Positions 8,181 to 18,915 of a stretch of DNA of 57,447 nt are shown one piece after another (the first letter of the stretch is position 1; every line of letters begins with the position of its first letter). The position numbers were made by a program, and so were the translations under genes. The notes beneath the pieces are model-generated. The model ran no database searches and was not told where the DNA came from. It was given only the letters and a program-made list of their open reading frames with translations. The stretch covers positions 1 to 57,447 of the forward strand of contig CAJQOH010000044.1 of NCBI GenBank assembly GCA_905479915.1, written 5' to 3'. The stretch is from an uncultured Flavobacteriales bacterium (lineage in GTDB: Bacteria > Bacteroidota > Bacteroidia > Flavobacteriales_E > Vicingaceae).

Positions 8181-9299
8181 TTATAATGCTTTTTTCCAAC
8201 ATCTTTTTCTCTTATGTTGAATGTGTTCGTAGTTCTTCCAGTTTTGTATTACTTTTTGATTGGTTTCAAAGATACCAGTAGTTTCCATTTCAGTTACACC
8301 ATATTTTTCCATTACCTCGTGTAATTCATAAAATAAAACAGCGGTAACACCTTTTGCTTGGTATTTAGGTAAGATTCCGGTTAGCATTAAATCAATAACC
8401 TTTGGGTTTTTCAACGCTTTATTTACATGGTACCAACCAAATGGGAAAAGACTTCCTTTTGCTTTCTGTAATCCTTTTGAAAGAGAGGGTAATCCAACAA
8501 TAAATGCAATTAGTTTGTCATCTTCATCAAAAACCAACTTAACAAACTCGGGGTTGAGTAACATTAAATATCGTTTGATGTAGTATTTTATCATTTCATC
8601 ATCTAGGTGAACTACGCTAAATAAGTCTTTGAATGATTCGTTTAAAATTTCAAACAATTCAACAGCATATGCCTGAAGTTCTGATGATTTAGTAAAACTT
8701 TTAACCGTTAGATTACTTCTTTTCTTTACAATTTCAGCACCTCTTTTTGCTTTCTCGGGCATTCCTTCAAGGAATAATCGAAACTCAACCCAGTCAATTT
8801 CTTTTTCGTAACCTAGTTGAACTAGATGGTCTTTGTAATAAGCGTGGTGGTATTCTGAAGCTGCAGATGGTAAGTGATCAAATCCTTCTACTAACATTCC
8901 TTGATGATCAAGGTTGGTAAAACCTAGTGGCCCTTGAACCTCAGTCATTCCTTCATCTTTAAGCCAAGTTTCTGCTGTATTTAATAGTGCCTTAGAAACT
9001 TCGATATCATCAATAAATTCTGCTCTACTAAAACGACCAACTTTAGTGTTGGTTTTCTCGTTGTACATGTTGTTGATGATGCCACCAATTCTTCCTACAC
9101 ACTTTCCGTCTTTATAGGCATTCCAAAACTTTGCTTTACAAAATCTAAAAGCAGGATTAAACTCAGCCTGTAAAGCTTTTGCTTCATCTTTTTTTAATGG
9201 TGGTACCCAGTAGTCGTTGCCTTTGTATATGTCAAACTGAACATTTACAAAATCTTTAAAGTCCTTACTGTTTTTTACTTCTTTAATCTCAATTGCCAT
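8181..9299 (-). CDS. GNAT-like acyltransferase-fold protein
   Basis: 372 residues, cytosolic. The N-terminal half (NVQFDIYKGNDYWVPPLKKDE, then CVGRIGGIINN) and the C-terminal half (LTGILPKYQAKGVTAVLFYELHEVMEKYG) read as two tandem GNAT-type folds. The last segment is like a GNAT acetyl-CoA-binding motif followed by ETTGIFETNQKVIQNWKNYE. Proteins of this size and start sequence are common in Bacteroidota and are annotated only as N-acetyltransferase-like. The substrate is unknown, and the second site may be degenerate. It is followed 10 bases upstream in the genome by the DUF6438-like lipoprotein gene (same strand), so the two are probably co-transcribed with yidC. Confidence 0.75.
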   Translation of the reverse strand: MAIEIKEVKNSKDFKDFVNVQFDIYKGNDYWVPPLKKDEAKALQAEFNPAFRFCKAKFWNAYKDGKCVGRIGGIINNMYNEKTNTKVGRFSRAEFIDDIEVSKALLNTAETWLKDEGMTEVQGPLGFTNLDHQGMLVEGFDHLPSAASEYHHAYYKDHLVQLGYEKEIDWVEFRLFLEGMPEKAKRGAEIVKKRSNLTVKSFTKSSELQAYAVELFEILNESFKDLFSVVHLDDEMIKYYIKRYLMLLNPEFVKLVFDEDDKLIAFIVGLPSLSKGLQKAKGSLFPFGWYHVNKALKNPKVIDLMLTGILPKYQAKGVTAVLFYELHEVMEKYGVTEMETTGIFETNQKVIQNWKNYEHIQHKRKRCWKKAL

Positions 9300-9309
9300 A
9301 TCTTAGAAA

Positions 9310-9810
9310 TTAGTCTTCCACTTTTTTTAATTCATCATCAATTACTAAGTGATCAATTAATTTTTCAAACTGTTTTAATTCTTTTGGTCCGTTAACTCGA
9401 TCTAATATTTTCTTCTTTTGGTTGTTGTATACGATAAGTAAATGAACAGAAGGGATGTCAGTAACGGGAGAGTCATATTTATCCTCCATGTCAAATATTT
9501 TTAAAGCATCAATTTGACTTTGAATTTCGTTGAGTTGTGTTGTAGATAGTTTTTTGGTGTGTTTACCTTCTTTTGGGGCAAACCTAAAGCCTTCATAAGT
9601 AACGTTTCCTGTGCTAGAAATACTTATTTTATAGCTCGGACATTCTCCAAAACATGGAGTTCTTTCCATTGTTAAGAATAAAGATTCTTCAGTTGGAGTT
9701 GTTTCTTTTAAGGCTTCATTTTTAGTTGCTGAAGAATTTTCAGTTGTAGCCTCACTTTGTTTACAAGAAAGAAAAAAGGCAAAAGATAGTATTAAAAGAA
9801 ACCACTTCAT
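9310..9810 (-). CDS. DUF6438-like lipoprotein
   Basis: 166 residues with a lipoprotein signal peptide (FAFFLSCKQ; Cys is the predicted lipidated residue). The mature part has ERTPCFGECPSYKISI, then GNVTYEGF and the IDALKIFDMEDKYDSPVTD helix/loop. This matches the pattern I know as DUF6438 (arginine-threonine-proline-cysteine with a second cysteine four residues on). The two cysteines may form a disulfide. Function is unknown. It starts one base after the yidC stop, indicating translation in the same transcript. Confidence 0.75.
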   Translation of the reverse strand: MKWFLLILSFAFFLSCKQSEATTENSSATKNEALKETTPTEESLFLTMERTPCFGECPSYKISISSTGNVTYEGFRFAPKEGKHTKKLSTTQLNEIQSQIDALKIFDMEDKYDSPVTDIPSVHLLIVYNNQKKKILDRVNGPKELKQFEKLIDHLVIDDELKKVED

Positions 9811-9811
9811 C

Positions 9812-11752
9812 TTATTTCTTCTTGCGTTGATCTTGCATTGCTTGTGCGTCTTTCATGCGTTTTTCAAGCTTCGCTGCAAATCCAGATTTTTTCTTTTTCT
9901 TCGTTTTATTGGATTGAATTTTAGCTTTTAGCTTGTCTTCATCAACAATCCAAGTTCTAATTGCATACTGTTGGAATATTGTAATAACATTGGCAACTAA
10001 GTAATATAAACTTAAACCAGCTGCGTAGCTGTTAAAGAAGAACAGCATCATAATTGGCATTAAGTAAGTCATCATTTTCATTTGACTTGCCATAGCGCTT
10101 CCAGCATCACCACCCATTCCTGATGTCATTTGACTGTTTGCTTTCGTATAGAATATCATAGAGATGGCCATCATTAATGTGAATAAACTGATGTGATCAC
10201 CATACATAGGGATGTTGAACCCTAAATCGTAAATAGAATCATAGGTAGATAAATCTTCAGCCCATAAAAAGCTCTTTTGTCTTAAATCAAATGTTGCTGG
10301 GAAGAAACGGAACAATGCAAATAAGATAGGCATCTGAATAAGCATAGGAATACATCCTGCCAATGGATTTACACCAGTTTGTCGGTATAATGCCATTGTA
10401 GCTTGCTGTTGTTTCATTTTATCGTTTCCATTCTTTTCCTTTAGAGCTTCAATTTCAGGCTTTAAAACCTTCATTTTAGCGCTACTTAAGTAGGTTTTCC
10501 AAGTAATAGGGAAGAGGATAGATTTAATGATTAATGTTAGAAGCAATATGATGATTCCAATAGAAAGATTAAATCCATTTAAGAAATCGAATACAGGACG
10601 AATTAAAATGGTATTCACCCATCCAAAAATTCCCCAACCATAATCTAATGTTTCTTCTAGATTAACGCCAACGTCTTCTAAGTTTTGGCTTCTATTTGGA
10701 CCAAAATAATATTGCATTGCAAATGTTTCATTTTGTTTTCCTTCATAAGGAATGGTAAGGTTTGCTTTCATTCCTTGCACATAATTTGGCGTTTGATCTT
10801 TGGCCAACTCAATTGTTTCTATGTCAGAATCTGAATCGAAAGGTTGTTCTTTAGCGATTAATGAAGCATTGAAATATTGTTGTTTAAACATGATCCAATT
10901 CACATTGGCTTCCATGCTTTTTTTTTCGTATTTGGTCTCCCATATATAATCAACATCTCCAGTATTGTATTTAAAGTAGATTGTACTTTTTTGTTGTTGA
11001 TTAGGAATGGTTTTCTCTTGATCAGGTGTATACATATCCCAGTTAACGTAGTATGGGAATCCATTAGAAATAACATCATTAAAACCAACAGAATTTACTT
11101 CATAATCAACTAAGTAAGAATTTCCTTTAAGCGTGTATTTATATTCTAAGTATTTATCTTTAGAACCATAATAAAGTTTCAAAGAGAAGCTTTTTGATTG
11201 ATCTCCTTCAACCGTGAAATCTGAATTTTCTGTTTCAAAAAATAAGTTTTCTGTATTGATAACTTTTGTTCCACCAAACCCATCATTAGCTGTAAGTTCA
11301 ATGTTAAACCTAGAAGAGTCTTCATGAAAAAGGTATAGAGGTAGAGAATCGTAAGTTTGAAATTCTTTCAATTGAACCGTAGCAACTCTACCACCTTTAT
11401 TGGATAGGGTTACCTTAATCTTTTCGTTTTCTAGGGTGTAACTTCTTTTTTCACCATTTAGACTATTGGCAAATGCGCCAAACTTAACGGTAGCTTCAAG
11501 ATTTTTAAGAGAGTCTTGACTTTGTAAGGCCGAACTATCAACTGCAACTGCAAGGGGAGTGGCTGTATCTACTTCAGTAGCACTAACTTTGGCTTCTTGA
11601 GGAGTGTCTATTTGTTCTTGTTTAGCTTCTTGCTGTTTTTGTGCCTCAATTTCTTCTTCTGAGGGTTTAGTCATGTAGCTAAATACCAACATTATTGCTC
11701 CAATTAAAACTAAACCAATAATGGAGTTCTTATCAAATCCTTTTGCGCTCAT
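9812..11752 (-). CDS. yidC: Membrane protein insertase YidC
   Basis: 646 residues. An N-terminal membrane segment (IIGLVLIGAIMLVFSYM) anchors a charged linker and the large periplasmic P1 beta-sandwich (about residues 95-360). The conserved membrane core follows: GWGIFGWVNTILIRPVFDFL, LTLIIKSILFPITWKTYLSSAKMKVLKPE, GCIPMLIQMPILFALFRFFP and SYAAGLSLYYLVANVITIFQQ. The groove charge that is Arg366 in E. coli is Lys410 here, as is common in this phylum. A lysine-rich tail (KTKKKKKSGF) may contact ribosomes. Function: insertion and folding of inner-membrane proteins, with Sec or alone. The gene follows pyrG with a 32-base gap. Confidence 0.98.
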   Translation of the reverse strand: MSAKGFDKNSIIGLVLIGAIMLVFSYMTKPSEEEIEAQKQQEAKQEQIDTPQEAKVSATEVDTATPLAVAVDSSALQSQDSLKNLEATVKFGAFANSLNGEKRSYTLENEKIKVTLSNKGGRVATVQLKEFQTYDSLPLYLFHEDSSRFNIELTANDGFGGTKVINTENLFFETENSDFTVEGDQSKSFSLKLYYGSKDKYLEYKYTLKGNSYLVDYEVNSVGFNDVISNGFPYYVNWDMYTPDQEKTIPNQQQKSTIYFKYNTGDVDYIWETKYEKKSMEANVNWIMFKQQYFNASLIAKEQPFDSDSDIETIELAKDQTPNYVQGMKANLTIPYEGKQNETFAMQYYFGPNRSQNLEDVGVNLEETLDYGWGIFGWVNTILIRPVFDFLNGFNLSIGIIILLLTLIIKSILFPITWKTYLSSAKMKVLKPEIEALKEKNGNDKMKQQQATMALYRQTGVNPLAGCIPMLIQMPILFALFRFFPATFDLRQKSFLWAEDLSTYDSIYDLGFNIPMYGDHISLFTLMMAISMIFYTKANSQMTSGMGGDAGSAMASQMKMMTYLMPIMMLFFFNSYAAGLSLYYLVANVITIFQQYAIRTWIVDEDKLKAKIQSNKTKKKKKSGFAAKLEKRMKDAQAMQDQRKKK

Positions 11753-11784
11753 TTTTTATGCTTATCTATTTTGTGAGAGGGTTC

Positions 11785-13419
<1,635 letters not shown>

Positions 13420-13443
13420 TTATTGAGTTTTCAAAATATCGAA

Positions 13444-13451
13444 CAAAGGTA
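13444..13451 (-). promoter_or_regulatory. Putative -7 promoter element for pyrG
   Basis: On the minus strand the sequence is TACCTTTG, an exact TAnnTTTG match, 24 bases upstream of the pyrG ATG. A -33 TTG at the standard distance is not evident. Confidence 0.45.
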
Positions 13452-13502
13452 TAAATATTCCTAGTTTTAAAATGAATTGTACAAATAATATTTTAGAAAA
13501 AA

Positions 13503-14722
13503 AGGCACAAAAAAAAGCAGCCATTTCTGGCTGCTTTTAAAGTTTAATTTTTTTGTTCTATTTGAATTATTCAAGTACTGTAATTGAACGTTGACCTAAT
13601 GTAATAGTCTCACTACCATAAGTTCCGGTAATTACTACAAAATAAGTTCCCGGAGAAACTTTTCCTCCACCTTTGTTTGTACCGTCCCATTGAAACTCAG
13701 GGAAATCATTGTTTTCAAAAACCAATGCTCCCCATCTGTTAAAGATTTGAACTTTTACTTCATCGTTACAAGGGTTAGAAACACCACCAACTCTTTCTCC
13801 ATCTTCATTGGTGTAACCCAATGTATAGAAATCATTGATGCCGTCACCGTTAGGACTAAAAACATTTGAAACAACACCAGCACTATCAAATGGTGGTATA
13901 ATAGTGTATGAGAAGTTTATGGTATCTTTTAATCCAGGAGATGCACAATCTACTGAAGAAATAACAGCTTGTATATCATAAGTACCTCCAACTTGTTCAC
14001 AAGCAGGAACCCAACAAAGTCTTGTTGCTGTATTTACTGCGCTAGGAGCTCCATTAGAAACATTTGTTACAATAGAACTATTGTTTCCAGTATAAACTGT
14101 ATTGTTGTAGCTGAAGTTGGTAGGAACTGAAGGGATTTCCGCACCCAGTAATAAGATGTCTGAAAAAATTTCAATTTGCATAGCATCTACAATGTTAGGA
14201 TCATGATGAACAATGTTGGTACAATGTTCAACACCATGTCTAATGCCTACGTTTCCTGGGTTTATCAAGTTAATAGGGGGTTCAATAACTTCAATATTGA
14301 AGATTATACTATCCTGAGATTTTCCATCACAACCTAATGAGAAAGCGTTAACTTGGAAAGGGTAAACCTGTCCTATAGTTGAACATGAAGGAGTCCAGCA
14401 AAAACGATTTGCAATAGTTCCTGTATTAAAGGTTCCTACACTATCAGATTGATTTGGAGGAATTACTACTGAATCATTTGGTACATTTAAAGGAGCTACA
14501 CCATTGTTGTAATAGTAATGTAAGTCACCCGCTCCATCTGGTGGAACTGTAGCCAAATAAGCTCCAGAATCAAAGATAGTAGACAAAAACTCTAAGTATA
14601 AAGTATCTGTAGCATTAGCATCTCTAAAAATTAAATCTTTACAGTATTCTTTGTTGTATTCAATTTGAACTGTTTGAGCATTTACAGGATATGCATTTGC
14701 AAATGTAGGAGGTGTTCCTCCT
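13503..14722. repeat. Tandem duplication unit, copy A (terminator plus C-terminal two-thirds)
   Basis: This 1.2-kb block is nearly identical at the nucleotide level to 15812-17032, with only scattered substitutions. It spans the terminator, the stop codon and about 380 codons. Homology continues upstream at a much lower level in the N-terminal coding part. Confidence 0.9.
13509..13540 (-). terminator. Intrinsic terminator of the first gliding-type secreted protein gene
   Basis: AGCAGCCA (13516-13523), loop TTTC, TGGCTGCT (13528-13535), with A- and T-runs. An almost identical hairpin follows the paralogue at 15819-15850, so the terminator was duplicated with the gene. Confidence 0.85.
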
Positions 14723-15594
14723 GTACAATTTTGACTTTGGTATTGTATATCTCTTCGAGTTTCACCAATCTTAACTTTTGGACCGTTTTGAGCAGCAGAA
14801 GTATCTCTAAATTCTTCAACACGCACTGCAAAAGTGAAAAAATCTATTATTGCAGGAGCTCCTATAATAACTCCTGTAGTAGGATCAATTGTCATTGGAG
14901 TAATACCACCAATACTATTTGCTAAACTGTAACCAGCTGACCATCCTAAAGTTCCATAATATGGGTAAGTTGGTTGGGTAGGAGTGTCTAGTGGATCTGT
15001 AAACGAATATGCCAATGAATCTCCATCTGCATCAGTTATTGGATATTCAATAACTTTTGGACTGTTTACACAGAAATAAGCATCAGCTGGATAATTTCCA
15101 AAATCTGGAGATGAATTTTGTCCTATTGCAGGATCGGCCATTAATGCAAGCCAAACCATAGTTCCATTTGCAGGAACATTAGTAGATAACGCATTTCTTG
15201 CATTTTCTGTGGCAGATAAGTAATAACCATTTGGATTGTCTGCAAGAAATAAATCGACTGCAGATTCATATACACCTTCTTCAATTCGAACAACATTTGG
15301 ATCTGGAGTATAACAAGAATCTCCAAGATTTACGATCCCTAAAGATGTTTGTGTTAATACTTGGTTAGTGATGGTAGCATTAGTTACCTGATCATAGACA
15401 GTAACTGTCATTGTTCCTGGCATAGCTACTAAACCTGTAATATCATCTCTATAAAACCTAAGCTTTAAACGATAATTGTTTTGACTGACCCATCTAATGC
15501 TTAGATCTCCTCCAATAACATGCGTTGCTTTCGCAGTATTAGAAAATGATGTTACCATTATAATAGTTAATAGAATTAAAAGACCTTTTTTCAT
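13567..15594 (-). CDS. Secreted protein with gliding-motility-associated C-terminal (CHU_C, T9SS type B) domain, copy A
   Basis: 675 residues from the ATG at 15594, chosen because MKKGLLILLTIIMVTSF begins a normal signal peptide; an earlier in-frame start would put 18 extra residues before it. The N-terminal third (ATHVIGGDLSIRWVS) is a beta-rich domain seen in many Bacteroidota gliding-type proteins. The middle has repeated cysteine-containing beta-sandwich modules (RFCWTPSCS, RLCWVPACE). The C-terminus has FSPNGDGINDFYTLG, KVQIFNRWGALVFENN and SPGTYFVVITGTY, the signature of the CHU_C sorting domain that sends proteins through the T9SS to the cell surface. From CTGGTPPTFANAYPVNAQTV onward it is almost identical to copy B. 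Confidence 0.93.
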   Translation of the reverse strand: MKKGLLILLTIIMVTSFSNTAKATHVIGGDLSIRWVSQNNYRLKLRFYRDDITGLVAMPGTMTVTVYDQVTNATITNQVLTQTSLGIVNLGDSCYTPDPNVVRIEEGVYESAVDLFLADNPNGYYLSATENARNALSTNVPANGTMVWLALMADPAIGQNSSPDFGNYPADAYFCVNSPKVIEYPITDADGDSLAYSFTDPLDTPTQPTYPYYGTLGWSAGYSLANSIGGITPMTIDPTTGVIIGAPAIIDFFTFAVRVEEFRDTSAAQNGPKVKIGETRRDIQYQSQNCTGGTPPTFANAYPVNAQTVQIEYNKEYCKDLIFRDANATDTLYLEFLSTIFDSGAYLATVPPDGAGDLHYYYNNGVAPLNVPNDSVVIPPNQSDSVGTFNTGTIANRFCWTPSCSTIGQVYPFQVNAFSLGCDGKSQDSIIFNIEVIEPPINLINPGNVGIRHGVEHCTNIVHHDPNIVDAMQIEIFSDILLLGAEIPSVPTNFSYNNTVYTGNNSSIVTNVSNGAPSAVNTATRLCWVPACEQVGGTYDIQAVISSVDCASPGLKDTINFSYTIIPPFDSAGVVSNVFSPNGDGINDFYTLGYTNEDGERVGGVSNPCNDEVKVQIFNRWGALVFENNDFPEFQWDGTNKGGGKVSPGTYFVVITGTYGSETITLGQRSITVLE

Positions 15595-15635
15595 TTGATA
15601 GTTTTTATGTTTTAATAGTAGATGTAAAAATATAA

Positions 15636-15668
15636 CAAAAGGTTGCATTTTCTAATTTTTTTTGACAA
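15636..15668 (-). promoter_or_regulatory. Candidate promoter conserved upstream of both gliding-type genes (copy A)
   Basis: On the minus strand a TTG (15666-15668) and, 20 bases on, CAACCTTTTG (15636-15645) precede the gene; the element plus GTTATATTTT is repeated upstream of copy B (17956-17987, spacing 19). Conservation outside the coding region is the main evidence. The -7 part fits TAnnTTTG only in its TTTG half. Confidence 0.35.
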
Positions 15669-15710
15669 TATATGTTTCTATTTAAATTATTATTACGTTA
15701 AATAGGTAGT

Positions 15711-15749
15711 GTAATGTTAGTTTTTTTGATAAGAAAAAAATAACATTAC
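15711..15749. other. Long hairpin upstream of copy A
   Basis: GTAATGTTA (15711-15719) pairs with TAACATTAC (15741-15749), continued by T7 against A7 around a GATAAG loop, a nearly uninterrupted 16-bp stem. It lies between the terminator of copy B and the candidate promoter of copy A. Terminator back-up or a regulator site are both possible. Confidence 0.6.
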
Positions 15750-15811
15750 ATGAATTTAGCTGTTTATTTTGTTGGGCTGAGGGTGAATTCTATAAGCGTT
15801 TTTTAGAAAGA

Positions 15812-17032
15812 AGGTGCAAAAAAAAAGCAGCCATTTCTGGCTGCTTTTTAAAAATTATATTTTTTGTTCTATTTGAATTATTCAAGTACAGTAATTGAAC
15901 GTTGACCTAATGTAATAGCTTCACCACCATAAGTTCCAGTAATTACTACAAAATAAGTTCCCGGAGAAACTTTTCCTCCACCTTTGTTTGTACCGTCCCA
16001 TTGAAATTCAGGAAATTCATTGTTTTCAAAAACTAAAGCTCCCCATCTGTTAAAGATTTGAACTTTTACTTCATCGTTACAAGGGTTAGAAACACCACCA
16101 ACTCTTTCTCCATCTTCATTGGTGTAACCCAATGTATAGAAATCATTGATGCCGTCACCGTTAGGACTGAAAACATTTGAAACAACACCAGCACTATCAA
16201 ATGGTGGAATAATAGTGTATGAGAAGTTTATGGTATCTTTTAATCCAGGAGAAGCACAATCTACTGAAGAAATAACAGCTTGTATATCATAAGTACCTCC
16301 AACTTGTTCACAAGCAGGAACCCAACAAAGTCTTGTAGCAGTATTTACTGCGCTAGGAGCCCCATTAGAAACATTTGTTACAATAGAACTGTTGTTTCCA
16401 GTATAAACTGTATTGTTGTAGCTGAAGTTGGTAGGAACTGAAGGGATTTCCGCACCCAGTAATAAGATGTCTGAAAAAATTTCAATTTGCATAGCATCTA
16501 CAATGTTAGGATCATGATGAACGATATTGGTACAATGTTCAACACCATGTCTAATGCCTACATTTCCTGGGTTTATCAAGTTAATAGGAGGTTCAATAAC
16601 TTCAATGTTGAAGATTATACTGTCCTGAGATTTTCCATCACAACCCAATGAGAAAGCGTTAACTTGGAAAGGGTAAACCTGTCCAATAGTTGAACATGAA
16701 GGAGTCCAGCAAAAACGGTTTGCAATAGTTCCTGTATTAAAGGTTCCAATAGTATCAGTTGAGTTTGGAGGAATTACTATAGAATCATTTGGTACATTTA
16801 AAGGAGCTACACCATTGTTGTAGTAGAAGTGTAAATCGCCAGCTCCATCTGGTGGAACAGTAGCCAAATAAGCTCCAGAATCAAAGATAGTAGACAAAAA
16901 CTCTAAGTATAAGGTATCTGTAACATTGGCATCTCTAAAAATTAAATCTTTACAGTATTCTTTATTGTATTCAATTTGAACTGTTTGAGCATTTACAGGA
17001 TATGCATTGGCAAATGTAGGAGGTGTTCCTCC
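15812..17032. repeat. Tandem duplication unit, copy B
   Basis: Partner of 13503-14722. The boundary on the coding side falls just after the codons for GGTPPTFANAYPVN (read on the minus strand), where similarity drops abruptly. Confidence 0.9.
15819..15850 (-). terminator. Intrinsic terminator of the second gliding-type secreted protein gene
   Basis: Same AGCAGCCA-TTTC-TGGCTGCT hairpin with flanking A- and T-runs as at 13509-13540. Confidence 0.85.
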
Positions 17033-17908
17033 CACACAATTAAATCCTGCATACTGAATATCTCTTCTAATTTCTCCCATTTTTACACCATTTCTAAATT
17101 CCTCAACTCTAACAGCAAAAGTAAAGTAGTCAATAATGGTAGGTGATGCGGTTATGTCTCCTGTAGCAGGATCTATAGCCATAGCTGGTGTACCACCAAC
17201 AATGTTCGCTAAATTATATCCTCCACCAACATTCCATGCAACTGGGTTATAATATGGATAAGCGCCACTACCAGCATTACTTCCAGTAGCTGTACCAACT
17301 CCATCAAGAGGTGTTGTTAAAGAGTAAAATAAAGAATCACCATCAGGATCAGTAACTCCAAGATTAAATTCATTTAATGTGTTGATACAGAAATAAGCAT
17401 CTGCTGGATAGATATCAAATTCAGGAGTTGAATTTTGACCTAAAGCAGGATCTGATAACATAGCAAAGAATGAGATACCTGTTCCTCCAGGGTTGGTAAG
17501 ATTTACACTAAGTGTGTTTCTTGCCCAAGTTTGATATTGTATGTAGTATCCTGCAGCAAAATCTGGAATATTTATAGGAGTAGTATTAGAGAATACCCCT
17601 TTTTGTATTTGGTAAACTGTAGGATCAACAACATAACATTCGTCTCCTAAAGTAACAAAATGAAGCGTATCTCGTTGAAGGGTAACATTTTGTAAAAGTG
17701 CATTTGTTCCTACTTCATAAATTCCAATTTGAACAGTTGTAGGCATGGTAGAACCACCACCTAAATTGTCTCTATAAAATTGCAATTGAATGTCGTATTG
17801 GTTTTGACTAACCCATGTTAATGTGATATCGCCTCCAACAACGTGTGCTGCATTCATAACAGGAGCCATTAGGAAAATAGCTGCAAATAAGAATAGTACT
17901 CTTTTCAT
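15878..17908 (-). CDS. Secreted protein with gliding-motility-associated C-terminal (CHU_C, T9SS type B) domain, copy B
   Basis: 676 residues with a signal peptide (MKRVLFLFAAIFLMAPVMNA). The N-terminal third resembles copy A in layout (AHVVGGDITLTWVSQNQYDI against THVIGGDLSIRWVSQNNYRL) but is clearly diverged. The remaining part differs from copy A at only a few residues, for example FENNEFPEF for FENNDFPEF and GGEAI for GSETI. The C-terminal CHU_C sorting domain (FSPNGDGINDF, FNRWGALVFENN) predicts T9SS export and surface display. Each gene has its own terminator and upstream element, so the two are probably expressed separately. Confidence 0.93.
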   Translation of the reverse strand: MKRVLFLFAAIFLMAPVMNAAHVVGGDITLTWVSQNQYDIQLQFYRDNLGGGSTMPTTVQIGIYEVGTNALLQNVTLQRDTLHFVTLGDECYVVDPTVYQIQKGVFSNTTPINIPDFAAGYYIQYQTWARNTLSVNLTNPGGTGISFFAMLSDPALGQNSTPEFDIYPADAYFCINTLNEFNLGVTDPDGDSLFYSLTTPLDGVGTATGSNAGSGAYPYYNPVAWNVGGGYNLANIVGGTPAMAIDPATGDITASPTIIDYFTFAVRVEEFRNGVKMGEIRRDIQYAGFNCVGGTPPTFANAYPVNAQTVQIEYNKEYCKDLIFRDANVTDTLYLEFLSTIFDSGAYLATVPPDGAGDLHFYYNNGVAPLNVPNDSIVIPPNSTDTIGTFNTGTIANRFCWTPSCSTIGQVYPFQVNAFSLGCDGKSQDSIIFNIEVIEPPINLINPGNVGIRHGVEHCTNIVHHDPNIVDAMQIEIFSDILLLGAEIPSVPTNFSYNNTVYTGNNSSIVTNVSNGAPSAVNTATRLCWVPACEQVGGTYDIQAVISSVDCASPGLKDTINFSYTIIPPFDSAGVVSNVFSPNGDGINDFYTLGYTNEDGERVGGVSNPCNDEVKVQIFNRWGALVFENNEFPEFQWDGTNKGGGKVSPGTYFVVITGTYGGEAITLGQRSITVLE

Positions 17909-17955
17909 TATGTAATCGTTTTATGTTATTTTTAATAATAGATACGAAAATATAA

Positions 17956-17987
17956 CAAAAGGTTGCATTATCTATTTTTTTTTACAA
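17956..17987 (-). promoter_or_regulatory. Candidate promoter conserved upstream of both gliding-type genes (copy B)
   Basis: TTG (17985-17987, minus strand) and CAACCTTTTG (17956-17965) with 19 bases between them, the same arrangement as upstream of copy A. Confidence 0.35.
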
Positions 17988-18855
17988 AATATATTCCTGT
18001 TAAGATTATAGCAACGCTAATTAGTTGTAAAGTGTTAATGTGTTCACCATCTATAAAACCCCAAAAAATGGCTACAATAGGGATGAGATAGGTTACACTT
18101 GTAGCAAATAATGTAGTTGTCTTTTTAATCAACATATTAAACAAGGTAATTGCTGCAGCAGTTCCAAAAATAGAAAGTATTATAATGTATATTAATGATG
18201 GGTTAGCAAAAGAATGTTCAAGACTTACAGCAATAAAATCAGTGCTAAATAAATAGATTAATGTGAAAGGACCAATACTTAAAAAGGATAACGCAGCAAT
18301 ATGGATTGAGTTGATGTTTTTTAAGAACTTTTTGATAATGTTTACTGAGAGTGCATAGCAAATAGTGGCAATAACAATTAACAGTGAATAAACTAAGTTA
18401 GAGTCACTAAGGTTTAATCCTTTAGAAGAGATGAGTCCTATAGCACCAATCAATCCTATAAGAATACCAATTACCTGCGTTTTTAATGGTTTAGATTTAA
18501 AGAATAGAAGGCCTATTATTAAAGCAAAAATAGGGACCAACGAATTTAGCATGCCGCTTAAAGAACTCGTAACTTGTGTTTGTGCAAGTGTGAATAAAAA
18601 TGCCGGAATCCCATTGCCAACTGCTCCAGTAAGTATTAGGTATTTCCAATCTTTACGGCTAACTTTTTTAAACGATCCAATAGCAAATGGAAGTAAAAAT
18701 AATGCTGCAATACTAATTCTTAATGCAGCAACTACACTGTGGGAATAAACTTCTAAGCCTTTTTTCATTAAGATAAAAGAGCTGCCCCAAATTATGGCAA
18801 GAAACAATAGGGTTACCCATTGCCATATTTTCTTATTTAAATCAAAAAAAGCCAT
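17968..18855 (-). CDS. EamA/DMT-superfamily permease
   Basis: 295 residues with ten predicted membrane helices in two EamA repeats. The first begins WVTLLFLAIIWGSSFILMKKGLEV, the typical EamA entry helix, and the second starts near NLVYSLLIVIATICYALSVN. Family knowledge: drug/metabolite exporters of the inner membrane with broad substrates. The substrate cannot be read from the sequence. It is divergently oriented to the metal-domain lipoprotein, with 60 bp between start codons. Its 3' end runs into the promoter-like sequence of copy B. Confidence 0.92.
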   Translation of the reverse strand: MAFFDLNKKIWQWVTLLFLAIIWGSSFILMKKGLEVYSHSVVAALRISIAALFLLPFAIGSFKKVSRKDWKYLILTGAVGNGIPAFLFTLAQTQVTSSLSGMLNSLVPIFALIIGLLFFKSKPLKTQVIGILIGLIGAIGLISSKGLNLSDSNLVYSLLIVIATICYALSVNIIKKFLKNINSIHIAALSFLSIGPFTLIYLFSTDFIAVSLEHSFANPSLIYIIILSIFGTAAAITLFNMLIKKTTTLFATSVTYLIPIVAIFWGFIDGEHINTLQLISVAIILTGIYFVKKNR

Positions 18856-18870
18856 AAACTAATAATACGG

Positions 18871-18878
18871 CAAATGTA
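18871..18878 (-). promoter_or_regulatory. Putative -7 element for the EamA gene
   Basis: TACATTTG on the minus strand (TAnnTTTG), 15 bases before the start codon. On the other strand TAATTTTG at 18904-18911 could serve the lipoprotein gene, but it lies only 4 bases before its ATG, implying a leaderless transcript if used. Confidence 0.4.
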
Positions 18879-18915
18879 ATTACAATTACATTAGTTTATT
18901 TATTAATTTTGACCT

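Noticed and set aside
15595-15648. Upstream start adding 18 residues to gliding-type copy A
   Set aside because: It would place a second hydrophobic stretch before a normal signal peptide and is not matched in copy B.
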